64,000 nucleotides of DNA, from NCBI GenBank assembly GCA_964549945.1, contig CAZJXD010000002.1:66750-130749 (forward strand). The letters run 5' to 3'. Under the pieces are notes generated by a model, which saw only the letters and a program-made list of their open reading frames with translations, was not told the origin of the DNA and did no database searches. How positions within the stretch are numbered: the first letter of the stretch is position 1; each line of letters opens with the position of its first letter. The DNA is from B25-G16 sp964549945 (lineage in GTDB: Bacteria > Desulfobacterota > DSM-4660 > Desulfatiglandales > B25-G16). Of this stretch, positions 57,581-64,000 are shown piece after piece. The position numbers and the translations under genes were made by a program.

Positions 57581-58330
57581 TTAGGGATCTTTTCTTGGGG
57601 GTAGCCAGACGAACTTCTTATATTCCTCAATAATCCTTTTGATGCGGCCTGGGTCCCAGCAGGGATCCCAACCGAGGCCCAGATCCTCATTCACAATAAC
57701 TACGACAATGGTCGTACGAAAAGGCTTGCCCTCTATAATAGTAAAGATATTACATATCCTGTCACTCGCCCTACAATCAACACACTCTCCGTTCTTGACA
57801 CAAGGCGTATTCATTTCTCCTCCACCCAATTCAGCTGACCTGATGCGGGCATGATTTGGTGCTATGATATTCCTGATCCTATGAAACGCCTCGTTGAGAT
57901 CTCTGACAATTTTATTCCTTCCTACTACGATAACGGAGATGGGATGCCCCCATACCATCCCCGCCACTCGGTTCCCGACAGCATCTACATTGATCAGTCT
58001 GCCATCTTGAGTTATTGCGTTTGTCCCGGTTAGAAAAACGTCACAAATTGTTGCTTCCGCAACAATCTTTGCATGTCTCTGCCTGATGTCCTTCGGCTCC
58101 ATCTTCTCTTCTTGTTGACCGAATGCATCCAAAACCCTTGTGCCCCTTTCCCTTAATATGGGCAGGATTCCCATCTGCCTGACTGTGGTTGAATCTCCGA
58201 TACCCACAATGGCGTCAAGGGGAATTAGCTTTAATAGCTCATTTCTTCCTTCATCTAGATTTTGAGAAAAAACACCTTTAATGTGTCTCGCATGAAGGGC
58301 TCTTAAAGTCCTCTCAACTTGTGCATCCAT
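57581..58330 (-). CDS. LUD-domain (DUF162) protein
   Basis: 249 residues. VGIGDSTTVRQMGILPILRE, then FLTGTNAITQDGRLINVDAVGN (in part TGTNAITQDGRLINVD) and VGHN-like IVVGRNKIV are LUD family segments. The C-terminal cysteine group TPCVKNGECVDCRASDRICN could bind a metal or cluster. LutC-like relatives take part in lactate oxidation, but many LUD proteins in anaerobes have no known role. It is the last gene of the glycyl radical enzyme operon. Confidence 0.85.
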   Translation of the reverse strand: MDAQVERTLRALHARHIKGVFSQNLDEGRNELLKLIPLDAIVGIGDSTTVRQMGILPILRERGTRVLDAFGQQEEKMEPKDIRQRHAKIVAEATICDVFLTGTNAITQDGRLINVDAVGNRVAGMVWGHPISVIVVGRNKIVRDLNEAFHRIRNIIAPNHARIRSAELGGGEMNTPCVKNGECVDCRASDRICNIFTIIEGKPFRTTIVVVIVNEDLGLGWDPCWDPGRIKRIIEEYKKFVWLPPRKDP

Positions 58331-58422
58331 ATCTCTTGCCTGGTTTAAGTTTCCTCTACAATCGGGAACCCGACGCCCGCTATTGCAAAATCCCTCAGGT
58401 TTCTCATTTAATCACCCTTATC

Positions 58423-58857
58423 TTAATGTGTTATCGGTCTGAATTTGTAGGCTATTATTTCGTTCCCTTGTTCATCCTCATGCAGGCCTTCAATAACCAT
58501 TTCCACTTCTATACCCACTTTGAGGTCATTGAAATCGCAATCCGTAAATAGCGTCTCTACCCTCACTCCATCAGGCAACTCTACAAATCCTTCTGCATAG
58601 GGAACGGGTCCCTTATAATATTCCGGCGGCCTTTGCATCACCACTGTAAAGCTATACACCTTGCCCGTTCTACTTAACCTGATCTCCTCGAGGTTTCTGG
58701 ACTGACAATTCGTACATATTTCGCATTCTCTCTTGGGAAAAAAGACTTCTCCACACGCAAGACAACGGCTCCCGATGAGCTGAGGTTTTTCATTAGAGGA
58801 CGAAGGGATGGTCCATAGCCCTTCCTTTACCGGTACTTGTTTCTTGCCATCAGACAT
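58423..58857 (-). CDS. DUF35 zinc-ribbon/OB-fold protein
   Basis: 144 residues from ATG 58857 (MSDGKKQVP), because AGGAGG lies 6 nt upstream. The zinc ribbon is SRCLACGEVFFPKRECEICTNC and the OB fold follows (GKVYSFTVVMQRPPEYYKG, PDGVRVETLFTD). Such proteins act as the acyl-CoA-binding partner of thiolases (for example BbsA with BbsB in benzylsuccinate breakdown). No thiolase gene is in the window, so its partner is missing or farther away. Confidence 0.88.
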   Translation of the reverse strand: MSDGKKQVPVKEGLWTIPSSSNEKPQLIGSRCLACGEVFFPKRECEICTNCQSRNLEEIRLSRTGKVYSFTVVMQRPPEYYKGPVPYAEGFVELPDGVRVETLFTDCDFNDLKVGIEVEMVIEGLHEDEQGNEIIAYKFRPITH

Positions 58858-58937
58858 AACAACCTCCTCATGCAATTCATCGGGCTAACTCGAACTTAGG
58901 AGCCTCATAGTTATAGAATTTCAGAGACGTTAAATTA

Positions 58938-59831
58938 CTATGCCCTTTTCAACTCCGTACTGACAACTGCCTCAAGGTTTTGCATCTCCTCGTCGCTTTG
59001 GGCCTCGGCGGTGAAAGGTATTTTGCCGAGGCGCTCATATTTCACCTCCCCTAGCTTGTTGTAAGGAAGAAGTTCCATCTCTATTTCACCAAGTTCCTCT
59101 CTGACAAAACGAGCTATTGTCCTGACATCTTCAGGGGAATTGTTGAAATTCGGTATTATGGGAACACGTACCCTCATTGGCCTATAACCGGCAATCCTCT
59201 TTGCGTTTTCAAGTATGAGGTGGTTGGACATTCCCGTTGCCGCACGGTGCCTTTTCGCGTCAATAGTCTTGATGTCAAAAAATACAAGGTCGGCATACTC
59301 GAGCAGCCTCCTCATAGTGGACCAGGCAACATGCCCACAGGTGTCAAGGACCGTGTGTAATCCGGCCTCTTTCGAGCTTCGAAGGATTGACAAGGCGAAC
59401 TCGGGCTGAGCAACTGGATCTCCGCCGGATAGCGTAACCCCTCCGCCGGAGTTCTCGTAAAACTTCACATCTCGCATGACTTCCCGCATAACCTCATTCT
59501 TCGTGACATATGCTCCCACAAGCTTCCTTGCCTCACCGGGACAGACCTCTAAGCACTTACCACACCCAATACACTTACCCCTGTCTATCGCGGCGTTATC
59601 TTCCAGCAAGCTGCTGGCGCCCGTTGGGCACACGGCAACGCATCTGCCACATAATCTGCAATTGCTTTTTATTAAGAAAATCTCGGCCTCGTTGCCCTGT
59701 GATTCCGGGTTCTGACACCAAAAACACCTCAGCGGACAGCCCTTGAAAAATACGGTAGTCCGTATACCGGGCCCATCGTGAATGGAGTACCTCTGTATAT
59801 TAAAGATGATTCCCTTGGGCGCCTGTGCCAC
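58938..59831 (-). CDS. glycyl radical enzyme activase (radical SAM)
   Basis: 297 residues. The radical SAM motif is FFKGCPLRCFWCQNPESQG (CxxxCxxC). An inserted ferredoxin domain carries two 4Fe-4S motifs (CRLCGRCVAVCPTGA; CIGCGKCLEVCPGEA), as in activases of dehydratase and decarboxylase-type glycyl radical enzymes but not in the short PflA. GGGVTLSGGDPVAQPEF follows. It makes the glycyl radical on the enzyme encoded 142 nt upstream by reductive cleavage of SAM. The Gly-Asp-Pro (usually GGEP) is a small deviation. Confidence 0.94.
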   Translation of the reverse strand: MAQAPKGIIFNIQRYSIHDGPGIRTTVFFKGCPLRCFWCQNPESQGNEAEIFLIKSNCRLCGRCVAVCPTGASSLLEDNAAIDRGKCIGCGKCLEVCPGEARKLVGAYVTKNEVMREVMRDVKFYENSGGGVTLSGGDPVAQPEFALSILRSSKEAGLHTVLDTCGHVAWSTMRRLLEYADLVFFDIKTIDAKRHRAATGMSNHLILENAKRIAGYRPMRVRVPIIPNFNNSPEDVRTIARFVREELGEIEMELLPYNKLGEVKYERLGKIPFTAEAQSDEEMQNLEAVVSTELKRA

Positions 59832-59973
59832 TGATATCTCTCCTTGTCTCGATTATATCCAATCAATGGCAACTTGAGTTTTTAAAAGACCTACTTTCTC
59901 AAGGCCTCCGCGCTGCCCTGTTGAGCACATGACATCCTCGTGTTTTGGGAGTTGCGGAACGAAACGGGGGGAT

Positions 59974-62355
59974 CTACAGGGCATGTTCGGTGCGCTGTAT
60001 AATCTCATCCTGAACGCCACGATCGAGTTCGATAAAGTAGGCGCTGTAGCCGGCCACCCTAACTATGAGGTCGCGATGAAGCTCGGGATGAACCTGTGCG
60101 TCTACCAAGGTTTCCTTGTCTACCACATTGAATTGTATGTGCCTGCCTCCGTAATCGAAATAGGTCTTTATGAGGGCGATCATTTTCTTCATGTCGTCTT
60201 TTGTTTTTAATGTAGCGGGCTGAAACTTGACATTTAGAAGCGTGGCCAGAATGGGATACTGGTCTATCTTGCCAGCTGAGTTGATGACAGCGGTGGGTCC
60301 ATGCATGTCACATCCTTGGGCGGGCGACATCGAACCGTCGGCCAACGATTTCCAGGCCAGTCGACCGCTTGGAAGCGCCCCCACTCGCGCACCATAGGCA
60401 TGATGGAGCGACACAGAATAGGCACATGGTAGATATTTCTGCCCGAATGATGCATCCATCTCAGCGACCATTCTACGCCACCAGTTATATAGATCGTGGG
60501 CAATGGCGTCAGCATAATCGTTATCGTTGCCATACTTAGGCGCGGACAAGACAGCCCGATGTATCTCCTCCTCGCCTTTAAAATTGGCGGCCAGGGCATC
60601 CATGAGATCTGTTTTGCTCACTGAGCCTTCCTCGAATACGCGCTTCTTTATTGCCGCCAACGAATCCGCCGCATCGATCATGCCCTCGGCATTATAATAC
60701 AGGTAATTGAAACGGGCGCCGCCCTCTATAGCGCTCTTACCGCGCGTTATGCAATCATCGGTCAGGGCAGAGGAAAATATGGGAGGCACCATGGTCGCCC
60801 TGAAATAGCGTTGCTGGTTGAAAAGGGCAGCACCCTGGTATGAAAAATGCCGTACCTGTTCTTTGAAGGCATCGACGAGCTCATCGAAGGTTTGAAAGTC
60901 TTCAAACCTGCCTGTTTCAGGGCCTACTTGTTTGCACGTGCTTGGATCGAATCCATTGTTAAGGGCCAGCTCCATGCATTTGCCCATGCTGAGCACAAAC
61001 GGCGGGTAGGGTCCCGCTTGCCCTGGAATTATGGGGACCACACAGCCCCCAATAGCATAATCCCGCGCCTCCTCCAACGTAGCCCCCATGCCCATAGAGA
61101 AGGATATGTTTCCGTCATCGTTAAAGAACGCGGGAAAACCAAGCCCAGTAGACACGAGCTCAATTCCCCTCAGCACGAAATCCTGCGGTATTCTATCGTG
61201 CCAACGCACTGACAGGGTATTATGAATGGTTCTTGTCCTAAGGGCGGCTTCCAGGAAAAGGTACGACAACTCATTCGTGGCGTTACCCCCATCCGGCGTT
61301 TGCCCTCCTAAGGTGATATTATGAAACTGGGCCTCTGCCGAGGTTCCCTCCCGAAAGCTCTTTCTGTTAAAGTGACGGAGCGTGCACATCTTGACCCGAA
61401 GACATTCCAAGATCTCTATGGCTTCCTCCCTGGTAAGCTTCCCCTCCTCAATATCGCGCTTGTAGTAAGGATAAAGGTACTGATCGGCTCTACCAGGGGA
61501 AACCCCTGCCGGTCTCAACTCCAGATAGAGGAATACGTGGACAAACCATAGTGTTTGCACCGCTTCATAGAAGTTTCGTGCCGGATGCTCCGGGATCCAA
61601 TCACAGATCTCAGCGATCCTCTCAAGCTCTACCCTCCTGTCCTCTTTCGCCGTTTTCGCCAGCTCCCTTGCCAGGGCAGCGTACCGCTGGCTATATTGAC
61701 CTAGCGCCCGATACACAATCTCTATAGCCTTCAGGAAGTTTACCTTCTGAAATGATTCAATATCCTTGACAGGTGTGGCACGTAGCTCCTCCTCCACTTT
61801 GCTGTGTATCCCGACACAACCCTCTCTGATCAGCTTATCGTAGGCTACTACATGATAGCCCCCCGGCCTGTCCAGCTGGGCTGAAACACCATACACCCAT
61901 GCGCCATCCTCGCCATTCTCCACAAAGCGCCTTCTCTCCTCTTCACTGAGACTTGCAAGGTAGGCGCCCTCAACAGAACGACCCTTCCAATACTCACAGA
62001 TCTCTTTTTGCTCATCAACCTCGGAGCTTTGTGCCCTGAAGAACTCTTCTCCAGCCTCTATCTCTTGCTCAACCCAACTGACCGCAAACTCCGGATACCA
62101 CTCCGCCCACATCGGCCTGGCAGCAAAATCGCCAACGAGCAACTGGTCCTCCTCTATATAGATCGGGATTTCCGTAAGAATCTTGGCGAATGCCTTTGCC
62201 CTCCTTATCGGCATGGGCAATCCCTCGGTTTCCCTATACGACTCGGTCAGCAACCTGGCCCTCGCAAGGGAAAGCATTCCGGCATCCCGCTTATCGCGCA
62301 GCCTGTTCCAAATTCTCTGTGCCCTCGTGAAGTTCTGTTTCGTTAATTTTTTCAT
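59974..62355 (-). CDS. glycyl radical enzyme without the catalytic Glu of dehydratases
   Basis: 793 residues, length close to glycerol/propanediol dehydratases. The N terminus (RAKAFAKILTEIPIYIEEDQ) and barrel are typical. The radical loop is RVAGYSAYFIELD with Gly769. The thiyl loop is YAIGGCVVPIIPG, with Cys438. Dehydratases, CutC and hydroxyphenylacetate decarboxylase have GCVE here; this protein has Val440 where that Glu stands, and it lacks the Cys-Cys of pyruvate formate-lyase. So the reaction is neither of these classical ones; C-C addition, decarboxylation or something new are open. The activase, a DUF35 protein, LUD and MmgE/PrpD share the operon. ATG 62355 is 14 nt after the MmgE/PrpD stop. 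Confidence 0.93.
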   Translation of the reverse strand: MKKLTKQNFTRAQRIWNRLRDKRDAGMLSLARARLLTESYRETEGLPMPIRRAKAFAKILTEIPIYIEEDQLLVGDFAARPMWAEWYPEFAVSWVEQEIEAGEEFFRAQSSEVDEQKEICEYWKGRSVEGAYLASLSEEERRRFVENGEDGAWVYGVSAQLDRPGGYHVVAYDKLIREGCVGIHSKVEEELRATPVKDIESFQKVNFLKAIEIVYRALGQYSQRYAALARELAKTAKEDRRVELERIAEICDWIPEHPARNFYEAVQTLWFVHVFLYLELRPAGVSPGRADQYLYPYYKRDIEEGKLTREEAIEILECLRVKMCTLRHFNRKSFREGTSAEAQFHNITLGGQTPDGGNATNELSYLFLEAALRTRTIHNTLSVRWHDRIPQDFVLRGIELVSTGLGFPAFFNDDGNISFSMGMGATLEEARDYAIGGCVVPIIPGQAGPYPPFVLSMGKCMELALNNGFDPSTCKQVGPETGRFEDFQTFDELVDAFKEQVRHFSYQGAALFNQQRYFRATMVPPIFSSALTDDCITRGKSAIEGGARFNYLYYNAEGMIDAADSLAAIKKRVFEEGSVSKTDLMDALAANFKGEEEIHRAVLSAPKYGNDNDYADAIAHDLYNWWRRMVAEMDASFGQKYLPCAYSVSLHHAYGARVGALPSGRLAWKSLADGSMSPAQGCDMHGPTAVINSAGKIDQYPILATLLNVKFQPATLKTKDDMKKMIALIKTYFDYGGRHIQFNVVDKETLVDAQVHPELHRDLIVRVAGYSAYFIELDRGVQDEIIQRTEHAL

Positions 62356-62369
62356 AGCGCCTCTGTCAC

Positions 62370-63755
62370 CTACGAATCCTCAATCAAGAGCAGTGGAATC
62401 AGATCACAAACATCTTTCAGATCCTCGAGTTCATTAAGCAACGAAACCAGCTTCTCAATATTGTCCAGCGGCAAAATCCCTTTCGAAAAACTGATGCAAC
62501 TGTGGAAGCGGTCAACGATTTCCTCCGCGCTTAGGGGCCGCTCTGGAAATCCTGCGGCAAAATCTATCCTCTTGTGGTATGTAGACCCGCCTTTGGTCAG
62601 CACCTCCATCTCTACGGCCGTCTCATCTCGCTTATCCAGGGCAGGGTCTGCTTCGGTGTGGACCTTTTGGACTATGTCCATAATCGCTGGATCCCGGATC
62701 AAGGGTTCCTCGAAATGTTCCAACCTGGAGCTTTTCCTGAGCAGCGCGTTCGCCACGCAATACCGGATGTTAAACTGGGCATTCACCCTTGGATTATCTC
62801 CCATGTGAAAAGGTCCTCCCACGAGCTTATGGGCATAGGGTGTTACCCTCACGTTAATTCGTTCAATATCCTCCGGTGTGATCTCGTGTTCCCTGGCCAG
62901 ATCAAGCATGGCTTCCGTACTGGAGATAGTGCCTCCGCAGCTTGGGTATTTCTTGAACATGGTTTTGCTGAATTCAAATCTCCTTCCAAGCTCCCCGGCT
63001 ACCGAAGAAGGATCATATCTGTCCTTGGCATACAGATGAAAATAGCCGTAGATACCCTCGAGGAAATTCTTAGGTCCTGTAAACCCCTTTTGTGCCATCT
63101 GGGCGGAGAGTATTCCTCCTTGTGCAACAAAGCCCTGTATTAATCTCACTGACAGAGCGCCCTCGATATTGCTCTGAAAGCTCCCCCCGGACTTATTAAA
63201 GGCGATAGCCAAAGCATTCCATATCTGCTCTTTTTCCAAGGCAAGTATTCTGCTCACGGCTGCGGCGGCGGCAAATATACTGCAAATCCCCGTAGGATCA
63301 AAACCGTCATAATCTGAGACGATGTTTATCCTGTTTGACACCTCTGCTCCCACAACGAGTGCAGTGAGGAATTCCTCGCCATTACAACCGCCGGCCAATT
63401 CAGAGGCTGCCAGGGCAGCAGGGACCAAAGAAGCGCCGACATGCATCCCTGGCCGAATTCCGTCGTCAAAATCCAGTGCGCGAGCCATGTAGCTATTCAT
63501 AAGAGCGGCATTATGAGCCGGCACTTTACCTCCGTGAACCAGGATGGTAGCTTCCCCCTTCCCTCCCCACCCTTTGATTTGATTTGTTAGCGCCTCACAC
63601 CCTTCAAGCATTGCTCCAGCAATAGTGGTGCCCATAATAGTCAATGTCAGATTCTTGGCCGTAGCGATTACTTCAGCGGGTATTTCCTTGTATTGAGTAT
63701 TCAAAACATAATCTATGAGCTTTTCCTCAATCTCATATATATTCCTGCCGCTCAT
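62370..63755 (-). CDS. MmgE/PrpD-family protein
   Basis: 461 residues from ATG 63755, with GGAGGAGG about 8 nt upstream. Family segments: VHGGKVPAHNAALMNSYMA, then ALDFDDGIRPGMHVGASLVP (conserved DDG/His region), GLHPTG-like FDPTGICSIFAAAAA, and KKYPSCGGTISS. Members are 2-methylcitrate dehydratase, cis-aconitate decarboxylase and other hydro-lyases or isomerases of small carboxylic acids. It is the first gene of the operon that continues with the glycyl radical enzyme, so it may act on its substrate or product. No gene was seen in 63756-64000. Confidence 0.9.
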   Translation of the reverse strand: MSGRNIYEIEEKLIDYVLNTQYKEIPAEVIATAKNLTLTIMGTTIAGAMLEGCEALTNQIKGWGGKGEATILVHGGKVPAHNAALMNSYMARALDFDDGIRPGMHVGASLVPAALAASELAGGCNGEEFLTALVVGAEVSNRINIVSDYDGFDPTGICSIFAAAAAVSRILALEKEQIWNALAIAFNKSGGSFQSNIEGALSVRLIQGFVAQGGILSAQMAQKGFTGPKNFLEGIYGYFHLYAKDRYDPSSVAGELGRRFEFSKTMFKKYPSCGGTISSTEAMLDLAREHEITPEDIERINVRVTPYAHKLVGGPFHMGDNPRVNAQFNIRYCVANALLRKSSRLEHFEEPLIRDPAIMDIVQKVHTEADPALDKRDETAVEMEVLTKGGSTYHKRIDFAAGFPERPLSAEEIVDRFHSCISFSKGILPLDNIEKLVSLLNELEDLKDVCDLIPLLLIEDS

Positions 63756-64000
63756 TGGTAAACCTCCTCCTTCCATACTAGCCGTCTATAGAAAGCAAGA
63801 TCTCTAAATTTATGTTAAGTTCTGTTATCTAATCATGTTCAATAGATAAAAATGGCCAAAGGCATAAGGCACAAGGAGATGCTCGTCTAAGGAATATTTC
63901 TTGCGCCTTAAGCCCTGAGCCGTGGCAATAAGGGAATATCTTTCTGGCTCCTCACAAGAATCTGTGGGCTAATTGTGGCATAGGGAGCTTTCCCAAGCCA

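Overview
The window looks like a chromosome segment of an uncultured, strictly anaerobic deltaproteobacterium (Desulfobacterota/Thermodesulfobacteriota type). This is an inference. It rests on the mix of oxygen-sensitive enzymes (glycyl radical enzyme with SAM activase, ferredoxin-linked 2-oxoacid oxidoreductase, two 2-hydroxyacyl-CoA dehydratase/benzoyl-CoA reductase-type systems), the two-component gene style, and an FmdB gene followed by a GMP-synthase-like PP-loop fragment, an order I associate with that group. No rRNA, tRNA, CRISPR array or intact insertion sequence was seen.

Region 1 (1-5.0 kb) holds a NarL-type kinase (cut by the window edge) and its probable response regulator. A VapBC pair and an orphan UPF0175-like antitoxin sit between them. 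A second VapBC pair, a delta-type hypothetical gene and a DUF2283/DUF4258 pair follow, so this is a toxin-antitoxin cluster.

Region 2 (5.0-22.9 kb) is one long chemosensory and phosphorelay locus: receiver, cheR, mcp, cheW, cheY, cheD, cheB, cheA, cheC, Hpt, hybrid PAS kinase, receiver, membrane GAF kinase, receiver-adenylate cyclase, and two more receivers. No flagellar or pilus gene is visible; the one recognisable output is cAMP.

The most unusual signal in the window lies in the gaps of region 2. They contain cassettes made of a small four-helix-bundle gene (S23 / 23S-rRNA intervening-sequence-protein family) flanked by degenerate repeats with a 7-nt period. The repeats are inverted between the left and right ends: TAGAGAG/CTCTCTA, GAAACTN/NAGTTTC and ATTGAAT/ATTCAAT, a different heptamer for each gene subfamily. 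Intact, truncated, frameshifted, nested and empty copies are all present. Repeat sequence also forms the end of cheB, sits at the start sites of cheD and cheA, and fills an in-frame insertion in the ATPase domain of one kinase.

Region 3 (23.1-32.8 kb, minus strand) is a sugar-phosphate operon read glk-tkt-pgi-rpiA-rpe-gnd-zwf-pgl. It is a nearly complete pentose phosphate pathway without transaldolase. Region 4 (33-39.2 kb) has a RarD-like transporter, a TIGR01777 epimerase, a tandem universal stress protein, a LarA-like racemase, an FHA protein and a metallo-beta-lactamase-fold hydrolase.

Region 5 (39.2-49.4 kb) has two divergent systems of the 2-hydroxyacyl-CoA dehydratase/benzoyl-CoA reductase superfamily. 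The minus-strand one has two catalytic subunits, one activator and a Nudix gene. The plus-strand one has two catalytic subunits, two ATPase subunits and a PaaK-type acyl-CoA ligase. Region 6 (49.4-64 kb) holds an OFA-type transporter, a PAS-LuxR regulator, FmdB with a truncated PP-loop gene, a four-gene 2-oxoacid oxidoreductase operon resembling phenylglyoxylate dehydrogenase, and an operon of MmgE/PrpD, glycyl radical enzyme, activase, DUF35 and LUD proteins. Together regions 5 and 6 suggest anaerobic catabolism of aromatic or related carboxylic acids through CoA thioesters; the exact substrates cannot be read from sequence.
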